A DNA stretch of 64,000 nucleotides from Streptomyces venezuelae (GTDB taxonomy: Bacteria > Actinomycetota > Actinomycetes > Streptomycetales > Streptomycetaceae): NCBI RefSeq assembly GCF_008642355.1, contig NZ_CP029193.1:6782001-6846000 (forward strand). Direction: 5' to 3'. Below, one piece after another: positions 1 to 8,879 of this stretch. Positions within the stretch are counted from its first letter, which is position 1. The number at the start of each line of letters is the position of its first letter. A model generated the notes under the pieces. That model was given only the letters and a program-made list of their open reading frames with translations. It was not told where the DNA came from and did no database searches. The position numbers and the translations under genes were made by a program.

Positions 1-303
1 ACGGCCACGCAGACCCCGGTCGACATCGATCCCGCGCTGGCCGCGGACGCGCCGGGACCGCGACGCGCGGTCGAGCTGACCTACGGCATGCTGCGCGCCT
101 ACGGCCTCGCCGAACCCGACCTGACCGACGCGGTCCGCCTGCTGCGCAGCACGTTCCACGGGTTCGTCGCACTGGAAGCGGCGGGCGGCTTCGCGCACAA
201 GCGCCCCGCCCAGGCCTCTTGGAGCCGCGCACTCGACGCCCTGCACACCCTCCTTGAGCACTGGCCCACGTCCGAGAGCGAAACCGGAGAGAAGACGGCA
301 TGA
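1..303 (+). CDS. TetR-family regulator, C-terminal part (5' end outside window)
   Basis: The window opens inside this gene: the first frame is open from base 1 to a TGA at 301-303, giving about 100 codons with no start. The visible part is helical and contains FHGFVALEAAGGF, a segment typical of the WHG-type ligand/dimerisation domain of TetR repressors. The N-terminal helix-turn-helix must lie to the left. The stop overlaps the ATG of the hydrolase (ATGA at 300-303), so the two are translationally coupled. The repressor probably controls this pair; its ligand cannot be read from the sequence. Confidence 0.8.
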   Translation, partial: TATQTPVDIDPALAADAPGPRRAVELTYGMLRAYGLAEPDLTDAVRLLRSTFHGFVALEAAGGFAHKRPAQASWSRALDALHTLLEHWPTSESETGEKTA

Positions 304-1136
304 CCGAGCCGACCGTCGGAACCCTGCGCGTGAACGGCGCGACCCTGCACTACGAAGTGCGCGGGCGGGGCCCGCTCCTGCTCCTGATACCGGGTGGCAC
401 GGGCGGCGCCGCCTCCCTCGCCGCGGTGGCGGCCGACCTGGCCGACGCCTCCACGGTGGTGACGTACGACCCACGGGGAATGGGCGGAAGCACGCTTGAC
501 GACCCGGAGACGGAACAGAGCGTGGCCGAGCACGCCGAGGACGCGGCCCGGCTGCTCGACCTGCTCTCGCCCGACGCGCCCGCCCGCGTGTTCGGCTCCA
601 GTTCGGGAGCGATCGCCGCGCTGCACCTGCTCCTCGCCCACCCGGAACGCGTGCAATGTGCCGTCGTGCACGAACCGCCGGTCGTGGAGGTCCTGCCGGA
701 CGCCGCCGCGCACCGCGCGCTGCTCGCGCGGGTCCAGGAGACGTTCCGTGAGCGGGGACCGATGCCGGCCATGGCCGTGTTCGCCGCCGGCCTGAGCAAG
801 GACGGCGACACCGCCGACCCAGCACCCGCGACGGAACTCCCGCCGCAGGCGGCGGCACGGGCCGAGCAGACCCTGGGCGCCCTGCCGTACTTCGTCGGAC
901 GCATCGTGCCCGCCTTCATGTCCTACGCTCCCGACGTCACCCGGCTCGCCACCCTGTCGGACCGGCTCGTGCTCGCCTGCGGTGAGGAGTCGCGCGGGGA
1001 ACTCCCCTACCGTCCCGCCGCCTTCCTGGCCGAGCGTCTCGGCACGGAACTCCGGCACTTTCCCGGCGGGCACACCGGCCTGACCACCCACCCGGCCGCG
1101 TTCGCCGAACGCCTCCGCGAGGCACTGCACGCCTAG
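300..1136 (+). CDS. alpha/beta hydrolase
   Basis: A 278-aa alpha/beta-hydrolase-fold enzyme without signal peptide, so cytoplasmic. An oxyanion-loop segment IPGGTGG lies near residue 31, the nucleophile elbow GSSSG near residue 99 (Ser in the centre), an acidic residue in ACGEES near 227, and the catalytic His in GGHTG near 258. Family members hydrolyse esters, lactones or similar bonds; the substrate is unknown. It is coupled to the TetR gene by a 4-bp overlap. Its 3' end overlaps the convergent transporter gene by 4 bp, so no terminator fits between the two. Confidence 0.85.
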   Translation: MTEPTVGTLRVNGATLHYEVRGRGPLLLLIPGGTGGAASLAAVAADLADASTVVTYDPRGMGGSTLDDPETEQSVAEHAEDAARLLDLLSPDAPARVFGSSSGAIAALHLLLAHPERVQCAVVHEPPVVEVLPDAAAHRALLARVQETFRERGPMPAMAVFAAGLSKDGDTADPAPATELPPQAAARAEQTLGALPYFVGRIVPAFMSYAPDVTRLATLSDRLVLACGEESRGELPYRPAAFLAERLGTELRHFPGGHTGLTTHPAAFAERLREALHA

Positions 1137-3223
1137 AGGCGCGTGTGCCCCGGCCACCAGGCCACCCGCCCGATGTCCCGGACCAGCGCCGGTACCAGCA
1201 GGGACCGTACGACCAGGGTGTCCAGCAGGACGCCGAACGCGACGATGAACGCGATCTGCACCAGGAAGGCCAGGGGAATGACGCCCAGGGCGGCGAACGT
1301 GGCGGCCAGGACGACGCCCGCGGAGGTGATGACGCCGCCCGTCGCGGTCAGCCCGCGCAGGACCCCCTGCCGGGTGCCGTGGCGCGCGGACTCCTCACGG
1401 ACCCGGGACATCAGGAAGATGTTGTAGTCCACGCCGAGGGCGACGAGGAAGACGAAGCCGTACAGCGGCACCGACGAATCGGTGCCGCTGAAGCCCAGCA
1501 CGTGCTCGAAGACGAGAGCGGACACCCCCAGCGTCGCGACGAAGTTCAGGGCCACCGTGGCGACGAGGAGCACCGGCATCAACAGGGACCGCAGCAGGCC
1601 GACGAGGATCACCAGGATGATGGCCAGGACCACCGGCACGATGAGCGCGCGGTCTTCCTCCGCCGTGCGCTGGGTGTCGTACTGCTGGGCGGTGTAGCCG
1701 CCGACGAGGCTGTCGGGCCCGCCCGTGCGGTGCACCGCGTCGCGCAGCCGCGCCACGGTCCGCTTCGCGGCGTCGCTGTCGGCGGGATCCTTCAGCGTGA
1801 CGTCGACCCGCACCTTCCCCTGGACGACGCGGGGCTTGTCCTCCCCATCTCCCGGGCGGCCCGAGGCGGTCACCGGGGAGGCGTCGGCCACGCCCTCCGT
1901 GCGTTTCGCAGCGGCCGTGACCCGGTCCGTGCGGTCGGCGTCGGTGATCACGACGGCGGGGTTGCCCGAGCCGCCGGGGAAGTGGCGGCTCAGCGTGTCC
2001 TGCGCGGCCACGGAGGGTGCGTCGTTGACGAAGATCTCGTCCAGCGGAACGCCCTTGGAGGTGAGGGTGGGGGCGAAGGCGGCACACACGCACAGCGCGG
2101 CGAGCGTGCCGGCCCACACCTTGCGCGGCGCCCGGTCCACGAGCGCGGCGACCTTCCCCCAGACCCCGTTCCCTCCGCCGGAGGGGTCCGGTGAGGTGCG
2201 GGGCTTCGCGGGCCAGTACGCGGCGCGGCCCAGCAGGAGCAGCGCTGCGGGCAGGAAACTCAGCGCGCTCAGCACGGCGCACACGATGCCGATCGCACCG
2301 ACCGGGCCGAGCGCACGGTTGTTCGTCAGATCGCTGAGCAGCAGCGCCAGCAGACCGAGCGCGACCGTCGCACCACTGGCGACGATCGGCCCGGACGAAC
2401 GGCGCAGCGCGGCGCGCATGGCCGCCGTCCTGTCGCGGGTGCCGGCGAGCTCTTCCCGGAAGCGGGCGGTGAGCAGCAGCGCGTAGTCCGTCGCGGCGCC
2501 GATGACGAGGATCGACAGGATGCCCTGCACCTGCCCGTCCACGCGGACCACGTCGTGGTCGGCGAGCACGTAGACGATCGCGCACGCCAGCCCCAGGGCG
2601 AACACGGCACCGACGATGATGACGAAGGGCAGCAGCACGCTGCGGTAGACCAGCAGCAGGATCAGCAGGACGGTGACCAGGGCGACGCCGAGGAGGATGC
2701 CGTCGATGCCCGAGAAGGCGTCGGACAGGTCGGCCTGACTGGCGGCGGGACCCGCCACCTGCACGGTCGTGCCCGGCACCCGCGCCGCGCGCTCCTCGAT
2801 CCGTTCCAGGACCTGCGGCAGCCGGTCGCCCAGGTCGGGCCGCAGGGGCACGACGCCCCGCAGGGCCCGGCCGTCCTCGGCGGGCAGGGCGGGCGACACG
2901 CGGCCCGCGACCCCGGACGAGCCGTCCAGCGAGCGCAGCGCGCGCGTGGCCGCCGCCTGCTGCGAGTCCCTCAGACGCTCCGACGACGCGGCGGAGTCCG
3001 CCGTCCACACGACGATGGCCGGCACGGACTCCTCCTGGTCGAAGGCGCGCTGGGCGTCGATGACCCGCGTCGACTCGGCGTTCCGCGGCAGGAAGGCGGC
3101 CTGGTCGTTGGTGGCGACCTCGCCCAGCTTCCCGGCGTAGGGGCCCAGCGTGGCACCGACCCCCAACCAGACCACGAGCAGAACGACGGGCAGGAGCCAG
3201 CGGGGAAGGCGGGCGGAGGGCAT
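1133..3223 (-). CDS. MMPL/RND-family membrane exporter
   Basis: A 696-aa polytopic protein. It shows the MMPL layout: one N-terminal helix (LLPVVLLVVWLGVGA), an extracytoplasmic domain (about residues 35-170), a cluster of helices (about 175-340, with AATDYALLL), a second external domain (about 385-520) and a second helix cluster (about 530-690, with GVDYNIFLMSRVREE). The Asp-Tyr in both clusters matches the proton-relay region of this family. Actinobacterial relatives export lipids or drugs; the substrate here is unknown. A GGAG lies before the ATG. The gene follows marR on the same strand with a palindromic operator candidate between them, suggesting repression by that MarR protein. Confidence 0.9.
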   Translation of the reverse strand: MPSARLPRWLLPVVLLVVWLGVGATLGPYAGKLGEVATNDQAAFLPRNAESTRVIDAQRAFDQEESVPAIVVWTADSAASSERLRDSQQAAATRALRSLDGSSGVAGRVSPALPAEDGRALRGVVPLRPDLGDRLPQVLERIEERAARVPGTTVQVAGPAASQADLSDAFSGIDGILLGVALVTVLLILLLVYRSVLLPFVIIVGAVFALGLACAIVYVLADHDVVRVDGQVQGILSILVIGAATDYALLLTARFREELAGTRDRTAAMRAALRRSSGPIVASGATVALGLLALLLSDLTNNRALGPVGAIGIVCAVLSALSFLPAALLLLGRAAYWPAKPRTSPDPSGGGNGVWGKVAALVDRAPRKVWAGTLAALCVCAAFAPTLTSKGVPLDEIFVNDAPSVAAQDTLSRHFPGGSGNPAVVITDADRTDRVTAAAKRTEGVADASPVTASGRPGDGEDKPRVVQGKVRVDVTLKDPADSDAAKRTVARLRDAVHRTGGPDSLVGGYTAQQYDTQRTAEEDRALIVPVVLAIILVILVGLLRSLLMPVLLVATVALNFVATLGVSALVFEHVLGFSGTDSSVPLYGFVFLVALGVDYNIFLMSRVREESARHGTRQGVLRGLTATGGVITSAGVVLAATFAALGVIPLAFLVQIAFIVAFGVLLDTLVVRSLLVPALVRDIGRVAWWPGHTRL

Positions 3224-3275
3224 GCGGGGGCTCCTAGCTCCTGGGGGCCTAAAAGTAGCTCAACAAAAAACAATC

Positions 3276-3286
3276 TCAATGATTGA
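3276..3286. promoter_or_regulatory. palindromic operator candidate between marR and mmpL
   Basis: TCAATGATTGA is a perfect palindrome around one central base. It sits inside a larger pair of arms CAATC (3271-3275) and GATTG (3281-3285). The surrounding 60 bases are AT-rich in an otherwise very GC-rich region. The site lies upstream of mmpL and just downstream of marR. It is a plausible MarR binding site controlling the exporter; this is inference from position and symmetry. Confidence 0.5.
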
Positions 3287-3314
3287 ACCAAACACTTGCC
3301 CCGTCCCGTCCGTC

Positions 3315-3779
3315 CTACTCGGCGAGTTCCTCGTTCAGCGCCGTGAGAAAGCGCAGGACGACGGCGAGTTCCTCCGCGCTGAAGCGCCCGCGCGCGCTCT
3401 CCGTGGCCACCGCCAGCGGCTGGAAGAAGGCCCGCGCGGCGGCGCGGGCGCTCGCCTCGTAGTGCAGGTGTACGACCCGGCGGTCCTGGCTCTCCCGCGA
3501 CCGCCGGATGTGCCCGGCCCGCTCCAGCCGGTCCAGGCACGCGGTCACGGCGCCGGACGTCAGGCCCAGGTGCGCCCTGAGCCGTCCCGGCGTCATCGGT
3601 TCCTGCGCGTCGAGGATGGCGCCCAAGGCCTGGACGTCGGTGGCGTGCAGCTCGTGACCCGCGGCGAACGCGTGCACCAGACGGTTGATCTCACCGTTCA
3701 TACGGCGCAACTGCACCGCGAACGCGACCAGGTCGGTCGCCGCGCTGCCGTCAGGTACCGGATCTTTCATGGACGCCAC
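3315..3779 (-). CDS. MarR-family transcriptional regulator
   Basis: A 154-aa winged-helix regulator. The HTH ([29 protein letters not shown], about residues 62-90) is followed by the wing ([16 protein letters not shown]) and C-terminal dimerisation helices, at normal MarR length. It lies directly upstream of the MMPL exporter on the same strand, 91 bp apart, a common arrangement where the MarR protein represses an efflux gene until a ligand binds. The ligand is unknown. Confidence 0.87.
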   Translation of the reverse strand: MASMKDPVPDGSAATDLVAFAVQLRRMNGEINRLVHAFAAGHELHATDVQALGAILDAQEPMTPGRLRAHLGLTSGAVTACLDRLERAGHIRRSRESQDRRVVHLHYEASARAAARAFFQPLAVATESARGRFSAEELAVVLRFLTALNEELAE

Positions 3780-3915
3780 GCGAGCAGCCTATAGAGCCGC
3801 CCGCGGACGCCCACGGGAGGGAGCGGTGATTTTCCGCCCCCGCGACGGTCCTCCCTACAGCGAGACCTCATGGACAGGGACTACAGGGATACCTCATCGA
3901 GAGGCGGTACCAGTG

Positions 3916-4185
3916 ATGGACAAGCAGTTCACCGCGACCCTGCGGAAGAGCCCGGCCGTCGGCGGCTGGACGTACGTCGTGTGGCCCGAGTCGGCCGAGT
4001 TCTTCGGCACCCGCGGCCTGGTGAAGGTCCGGGGCACGATCGACGGCCATCCGTTCCGGAGTTCGTTCATGGCGCTGGGAGACGGCACGCACAAGCTGCC
4101 GGTGAAGGCGGAGGTGCGCAAGGCGATCGGCAAGGAGGAGGGAGACACGGTGACGGTCCGCCTGGAGGAGCGGCTGACCGCCTGA
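3916..4185 (+). CDS. DUF1905 domain protein
   Basis: An 89-aa protein that is essentially one DUF1905 domain: a small beta-barrel-like fold with [38 protein letters not shown] and [20 protein letters not shown]. The function of this domain is unknown; larger relatives carry a C-terminal YdeI-type segment that is absent here. ATG at 3916 is chosen because GAGGCGG lies just upstream and homology-like sequence starts there; a GTG one codon upstream (3913) is possible. Confidence 0.8.
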   Translation: MDKQFTATLRKSPAVGGWTYVVWPESAEFFGTRGLVKVRGTIDGHPFRSSFMALGDGTHKLPVKAEVRKAIGKEEGDTVTVRLEERLTA

Positions 4186-4322
4186 GGCGCACCGGGACGC
4201 CACGTATCGCGGGTGTATCCGAAAACGCATACGCCCCCACAACGCCCCCGCGTCTTGAGTGGAGCCACGGACCGCCCTCCGACCGGCGGACGGCTGGTCC
4301 GTCGACCAGGAGGGCGCGTGAC

Positions 4323-5567
4323 ATGGGCTCGGATTCCGTACGGGGGATGGGGCGGCGGCGGTTGCTCGGATGGGGCGGTCTCGCCGCCGTGGGCGTGACG
4401 GCGGGAGGAACGCAGCCGGTGGGGGCCCGCCCCGCCCCGGCCGGTCGCCGCGGCATCCCGCGGGACACGCGACCGGGCGGAGCCTACGACCGGTACGTGG
4501 CGAAGCTGGCCGCCGAGGACAGGTTCTCCGGCGTCGTACTGCTGTCCCACCGCGGCCGGACGGTGCTGTCGCGCAGCTATGGGATGGCGGACGAGGAGAA
4601 GAACATCCGCAACCACGACGGCGTCGCGTTCAACCTCTCCTCCGCGGGCAAGCCGTTCGGCGCCGTGGCCGTCCTGCAGCTGGCACAGCGGGGCAGGCTG
4701 CGGCTCTCCGACACGGTGGGCGTCCATCTGAAGGGCTTCCCCGAGGAGATCGCCGACAAGGTGACCATCCACCACCTGCTCTCCGGCACGTCCGGGCTCA
4801 ACACCCCGGAGGAGGACCCGCAACGCGTCTTCCGGAGCAAGGAAGAGGTGCGCGAGTTCCACGAGGAGTGGGCCCGGCAGGCGAAACCGGTGGCACCGCC
4901 CGGCACGCCCACCGACCACGCCGGTGCCGAGGTCGCCATCCCGGCCCTGATCGTGGAGGCGGTGACCGGCATGACGTACTGGGACTACGTGGAGGAGCAC
5001 ATCTTCAGGCGGTGCGGCATGACCGGCACGGCGTTCTACACCAGGCCGCAGTGGCTCACCGACCCGCACATCGCGCACGCGTACATGCGCCAGGCCGACG
5101 GCAGCCGCGTGGACGCCGTCCGCAACCTGGACAAGGGCAGCCCGGACCCGCTCCAACCGGGCAAGAACCCGGCCCGCGGCTTCATCGACCTCCCCGGCGA
5201 CGGCGGCTTCGCCACCGCACCGGACCTCGTCCGCTTCGCCCACGCGCTGGCCGACGGCACGGTACTGGACCGCCCCTACGCCGAACTCCTCACCGCTCCC
5301 AAGATCCCGCTGGCCCCGCAGGGAGGCGGTCTACGAGCCGCCCGGTCCAGCCCCGCCGACGCGGCGTTCGCGACGTACATGATGCCCGTGAGCCTGATCG
5401 ACGGTCAGTGGCTGAACGGCCGCGCGGGCGTCGACCCCGGCAGCGTCGCAAGCTGGAACATCTACCCGGACAGCGGGTGGGTCGGCGTCGTCCTCGGCAA
5501 TCACGACGACATCCCGTTCCAGGAGATCATCGAACGTGAGATGAGCGCCGTCCTCGGCACCACATGA
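4323..5567 (+). CDS. Tat-exported serine-hydrolase (beta-lactamase fold) with degenerate motifs
   Basis: A 414-aa protein with a twin-arginine signal (GRRRLLGWGGLAAVG, about residues 9-24), so exported folded. The mature part has the class C beta-lactamase/DD-peptidase-like fold: the SxxK box is kept (LSSAGKPFGAV, near residue 108), with DTVGVHLKGFPEEI following. The second motif, normally YSN after PGT, reads HAG (PGTPTDHAGAE). The third, normally HxG near the C-terminus, reads RAG (GRAGVDPGS). Activity by the usual mechanism is therefore doubtful. AGGAGGG ends 8 bases before the ATG and fixes the start. It may be a non-catalytic binder or an esterase with altered chemistry. Confidence 0.75.
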   Translation: MGSDSVRGMGRRRLLGWGGLAAVGVTAGGTQPVGARPAPAGRRGIPRDTRPGGAYDRYVAKLAAEDRFSGVVLLSHRGRTVLSRSYGMADEEKNIRNHDGVAFNLSSAGKPFGAVAVLQLAQRGRLRLSDTVGVHLKGFPEEIADKVTIHHLLSGTSGLNTPEEDPQRVFRSKEEVREFHEEWARQAKPVAPPGTPTDHAGAEVAIPALIVEAVTGMTYWDYVEEHIFRRCGMTGTAFYTRPQWLTDPHIAHAYMRQADGSRVDAVRNLDKGSPDPLQPGKNPARGFIDLPGDGGFATAPDLVRFAHALADGTVLDRPYAELLTAPKIPLAPQGGGLRAARSSPADAAFATYMMPVSLIDGQWLNGRAGVDPGSVASWNIYPDSGWVGVVLGNHDDIPFQEIIEREMSAVLGTT

Positions 5568-5624
5568 CCGTGCGCGCGAAAACCTGATCGTGCCCGCACC
5601 GACCTCCGGCATACAGTGGCCCGT

Positions 5625-6530
5625 GTGCTGCGTGAAGTGACTGCTGTCCGGTATGTGAACCCGCTGCGGACCGGTGGGTCCGTGCCCGGTGTCGTCGAGG
5701 CCGACGACCTCGGGACGTACGTCGTCAAGTTCACCGGGTCCGCCCAGGGACGCAAGGCGCTCGTCGCCGAGATCATCGTCGGCGAGCTCGCGCGCCGCCT
5801 CGGCCTGCGCTTCCCCGAGCTCGTCCTGGTCCACTTCGACCCGGCGGTCGGCGCCGACGAACCGCACCAGGAGGTCCAGGACCTGTTGCACGCCAGCGCG
5901 GGACTCAACCTCGGCATGGACCTGCTGCCGGGCGCCGCGGACTTCACGCCCGAGGCGATCGACGTCGACCCGCTGGAGGCCGGCAAGGTCGTCTGGCTCG
6001 ACGCCCTCACCGCGAACGTCGACCGCACGGTGCACAGTTCGAACCTGATGATCTGGCCCACGTTCGGTGTGCACGCGCCGAAGCTGTGGCTCATCGACCA
6101 CGGCGCCGCGCTCGTCTTCCACCACCGCTGGGGCGCCTCCGCTCCCGACAAGGAGTACGACTTCCGGCACCACGCCCTCGGTTCGTACGGCCCGGACATG
6201 GCGGCCGCCGATGCCGAACTGGCGCCCCTCGTCACCGAGGACGCCCTCCGCGAGATCGTCGCCCTCGTCCCCGACGCGTGGCTCGCCGACGAGCCGGGCT
6301 TCGACTCGCCGGACGCGGTGCGCGAGGCGTACGTGGAGCACCTCCTGGCCCGCGCCCGCGCCTCCGCGGTCTGGCTGCCCACGTGCTTCCCCTCCCGCGG
6401 CGAACTGGCCGCCGCGGACGCACGGCGCGCCGCCGCCACCGAGAAGGGCCGGCCCGCCTGGCTGAAGCGCGTCCCCGATCTGCACGGGAAGCCCGCGGCC
6501 CAGCAGGACTGGTCGACCCATCTCGGCTGA
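5625..6530 (+). CDS. HipA-like family protein
   Basis: A 301-aa soluble protein of the HipA-related family common in Streptomyces (LREVTAVRYVNPLRTGGSVPGVVEADDLGTYVVKF at the start, LIDHGAALVFHH near residue 158). It is shorter than classical HipA kinases (about 440 aa) and lacks an obvious ATP-binding P-loop, and no HipB-type HTH antitoxin gene is adjacent. Kinase or toxin function should not be assumed. GTG at 5625 gives the usual family N-terminus MLREV; an in-frame GTG at 5616 would add three residues. No clear ribosome-binding site is seen. It converges on the fasciclin gene with a 12-bp gap. Confidence 0.75.
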   Translation: MLREVTAVRYVNPLRTGGSVPGVVEADDLGTYVVKFTGSAQGRKALVAEIIVGELARRLGLRFPELVLVHFDPAVGADEPHQEVQDLLHASAGLNLGMDLLPGAADFTPEAIDVDPLEAGKVVWLDALTANVDRTVHSSNLMIWPTFGVHAPKLWLIDHGAALVFHHRWGASAPDKEYDFRHHALGSYGPDMAAADAELAPLVTEDALREIVALVPDAWLADEPGFDSPDAVREAYVEHLLARARASAVWLPTCFPSRGELAAADARRAAATEKGRPAWLKRVPDLHGKPAAQQDWSTHLG

Positions 6531-6542
6531 CGACCCCGGCCC

Positions 6543-7184
6543 TCAGCTCTTCGGCATGAGGACCGTGTCGATGATGTGCACGTTGGCGTTGGCCGTCTCG
6601 ACGTTGCCGCAGACGACGTTCGCCGAGTCGTTCACCTTGTACGACTCACCCGAACCGGACGTCGTGAGCTTCGACTTCTCCAGCGTCGCGTAGGAGCCGC
6701 TCTTCAGGTCGTCGGGCGTCAGCCGCTGGCCGACCACGTGGTACGTGAGGATCTTGGTGAGCTGCGCCTTGTCGTTGAGGACCTTGTCCAGGTCGGCCTT
6801 GGGGATCTTCGCGAAGGCGTCGTTCGTCGGCGCGAAGACGGTGATGTCCTCGGCGCTGTTCAACGTGTCGACCAGTCCGGCCTTCTTGACGGCGGTCACC
6901 AGCGTGGACAGGGCCGGGTTGTTCGACGCGGCCGTGGCCACGGGGTCCTTCGCCATGCCGTCGAAGCTGCCCTTGCCGTCCTTCGGCACGGACGAACAGG
7001 CGGGCCCGAACGGCTCCGTCATGGAGCCCATCGCCTTGGACGGTTCCGCCGACGCGCTCTTGGAGGGGCTGTCGGCGGCGCTGTCCGAGCTGTCGTCCGA
7101 GCAGGCCGTGAGGGCGAGGGGCAGGAAGGCGGCCGAGGCGGCGGCGACGGCGGCGCGACGGACACGGCGGGGGGTGGTGTTCAT
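6543..7184 (-). CDS. fasciclin-domain lipoprotein (MPT83/MPT70-like)
   Basis: A 213-aa exported lipoprotein. The signal peptide ends in a lipobox LTAC (Cys near residue 28), followed by a low-complexity Ser/Asp linker and one FAS1 domain (about residues 75-213). FAS1 hallmarks are VFAPTNDAFAKIP, ILTYHVVGQRLTP and NANVHIIDTVLMP. FAS1 domains mediate adhesion or protein contacts at the cell surface. In Mycobacterium the fasciclin proteins MPT70/MPT83 are the main SigK targets, and here the gene lies in the sigK-rskA cluster. GGAG precedes the ATG. See the weak SigK-like promoter at 7249-7277. Confidence 0.9.
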   Translation of the reverse strand: MNTTPRRVRRAAVAAASAAFLPLALTACSDDSSDSAADSPSKSASAEPSKAMGSMTEPFGPACSSVPKDGKGSFDGMAKDPVATAASNNPALSTLVTAVKKAGLVDTLNSAEDITVFAPTNDAFAKIPKADLDKVLNDKAQLTKILTYHVVGQRLTPDDLKSGSYATLEKSKLTTSGSGESYKVNDSANVVCGNVETANANVHIIDTVLMPKS

Positions 7185-7248
7185 GACTTCTCCAGGGGGG
7201 TGAGTGAACTTGAGTACCGGTGAACTCGCGTACCGGCGGAGGGGAAGG

Positions 7249-7277
7249 GATACGGGGGTCAGTGGAGGGGGGACACG
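7249..7277 (-). promoter_or_regulatory. weak SigK-like promoter candidate before the fasciclin gene
   Basis: On the minus strand CGTATC (plus 7249-7254) is identical to the -10 of the sigK promoter. Exactly 16 nt upstream is CGTGTCC (7271-7277), which matches the CCAATCC -35 at 4 of 7 positions. Spacing and -10 agree with the two strong sites at 8880-8908 and 10327-10355; the -35 is poor. Confidence 0.3.
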
Positions 7278-7280
7278 GGG

Positions 7281-8873
7281 TCAGGTGACGGTGACCACCA
7301 CCGAATGCCGGCCGCTCGCCCCGTCGGGGCTCGTGCGGGTTCGTTCCGCCGTCTGGACGGTGCCCGTACGGTCGGTCGCCCGCACCGTGAGGGTGTGACC
7401 GCCCGGAGCGGCCTGCCAGGGGAAGGACCACTGGCGCCAGGTGTCGCGGGTGTCCTCGGCGGCCAGGTCGGCGCTCCGCCAAGGGCCGTCGTCGACGCGC
7501 ACCTCGACCTTGTCGATGCCGAGGTGCTGCGCCCACGCCACCCCGGCGACCATCACCGTGCCCGCCGTCGGCCGGGCGAACGGCTTGGGGGTGTCGATGC
7601 GGGACTGGGTCTTGACGGGGGCCTTGGCGGCCCAGTCGCGCCGTACCCAGTAAGGGTCGTACGCGTCGAACGTCGTGAGCTCGATGTCCTCGATCCACTT
7701 GCAGGCGGAGACGTATCCGTACAGCCCCGGCACCACCATGCGGACGGGGAACCCGTGCTCGAACGGCAGCGGTTCACCGTTCATGCCGAGCGCGAGCAGT
7801 GCGTCACGGCCGTCCATCACGTCGTCGACGGGTGTGCCGATGGTCATGCCGTCCACGGACCGCGCGACCAGCTGGTCCGCGGGGCCGCCGCGGACCGGGG
7901 GCACCACCCCGCACTCGGCGAGCACGTCGGCGAGGCGCACGCCGATCCAGCGGGCGTTGCCCACGTACGGGCCGCCGACCTCATTGGACACACAGGTCAA
8001 GGTGATGTCCCGCTCGACCAGTCCACGCCGCAGCAGGTCCTGGAAGGACAGGCTCGTCACACGCGCCACGCCCTTGCCGTGGATGCGCAGCCGCCAGGCG
8101 TCGGCGTCGACCTTGGGCACGATCAGCGCGGTGTCCACCCGGTAGAAGTCCTCGGCGGGCGTGAGGAAGGGACTGATGCCGGGCACGCGCAGCCGCGCGC
8201 CCCTGGGGACGTCGGACGCGGGCGAGGCGGGGGCGGGCAGCACGATGCCCTCCCGCGATGCGATGGCGTCCTTGCCGCGCGAGGCGTTGAACGACCTGCC
8301 CAGGGCTCCGACGCCCGCCGACGCGGCGGCGGCAGCGGTCGCCGCGACGAGGAACCCGCGCCGGTCCCACTCGGCGGCCTCAGCGCCCCCTTCCGACGCG
8401 GCGTGCGGCTCCAGACGACCGGCGAGCGCATACAGCAGCGCCGCACCGGCCACGGCGCCCACCAGGGAGGGGAACGCGTCCGTGAAGCCGGTCGAATCGG
8501 GCCGGGAGACGGCCGCCACGGCGCCGACCACCCCGAAGAGGAGCACGCCCGCGGCGCCGAGGCGGCGGTGGCGCAGGGCGAGGAGCCCCAGCACGACCGC
8601 CAGGAGCGCGAGCACCGCGACGATGCCGGACTGCAGGACGAGTTTGTCGTCGGTGCCGAACTCCCGGATCGCCCAGTCCTTGACGGACGGGGGCGTACGG
8701 TCGATCGCCGCGCCGCCGACCGCCACGACGGGCCCGGCCTCGGGACGTACGGCGGAGGACAGCAGCTCGGCGGCGGCGAGAGCGGCGAACCCGGCAAGTA
8801 CCCCGCTCAGGGCACCGGCCGCGGCACGCCCCAGGTCGCTGCGCGGTTTCCGGCGGTTCCGTTCTGTCGTCAC
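7281..8873 (-). CDS. membrane-anchored molybdopterin-dependent oxidoreductase (sulfite-oxidase family)
   Basis: A 530-aa protein. About residues 20-180 hold several transmembrane helices. A second Arg-rich/hydrophobic segment (RRGFLVAATAAAAASAGVGALG) follows, then the molybdopterin domain (about 230-430; LTCVSNEVGGPYVGNARWIGVRLADVL with the Mo-ligand Cys) and a C-terminal dimerisation Ig-like domain (VMVAGVAWAQHLGIDKVEVRVDDGPW). The catalytic domain should face outward. The enzyme probably reduces or oxidises an S/N-oxide-type substrate; the real one is unknown. It starts with GTG right after the predicted SigK-type -10, so its mRNA is probably leaderless. It lies between rskA and the fasciclin gene. 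Confidence 0.85.
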   Translation of the reverse strand: MTTERNRRKPRSDLGRAAAGALSGVLAGFAALAAAELLSSAVRPEAGPVVAVGGAAIDRTPPSVKDWAIREFGTDDKLVLQSGIVAVLALLAVVLGLLALRHRRLGAAGVLLFGVVGAVAAVSRPDSTGFTDAFPSLVGAVAGAALLYALAGRLEPHAASEGGAEAAEWDRRGFLVAATAAAAASAGVGALGRSFNASRGKDAIASREGIVLPAPASPASDVPRGARLRVPGISPFLTPAEDFYRVDTALIVPKVDADAWRLRIHGKGVARVTSLSFQDLLRRGLVERDITLTCVSNEVGGPYVGNARWIGVRLADVLAECGVVPPVRGGPADQLVARSVDGMTIGTPVDDVMDGRDALLALGMNGEPLPFEHGFPVRMVVPGLYGYVSACKWIEDIELTTFDAYDPYWVRRDWAAKAPVKTQSRIDTPKPFARPTAGTVMVAGVAWAQHLGIDKVEVRVDDGPWRSADLAAEDTRDTWRQWSFPWQAAPGGHTLTVRATDRTGTVQTAERTRTSPDGASGRHSVVVTVT

Positions 8874-8879
8874 ATGGAG

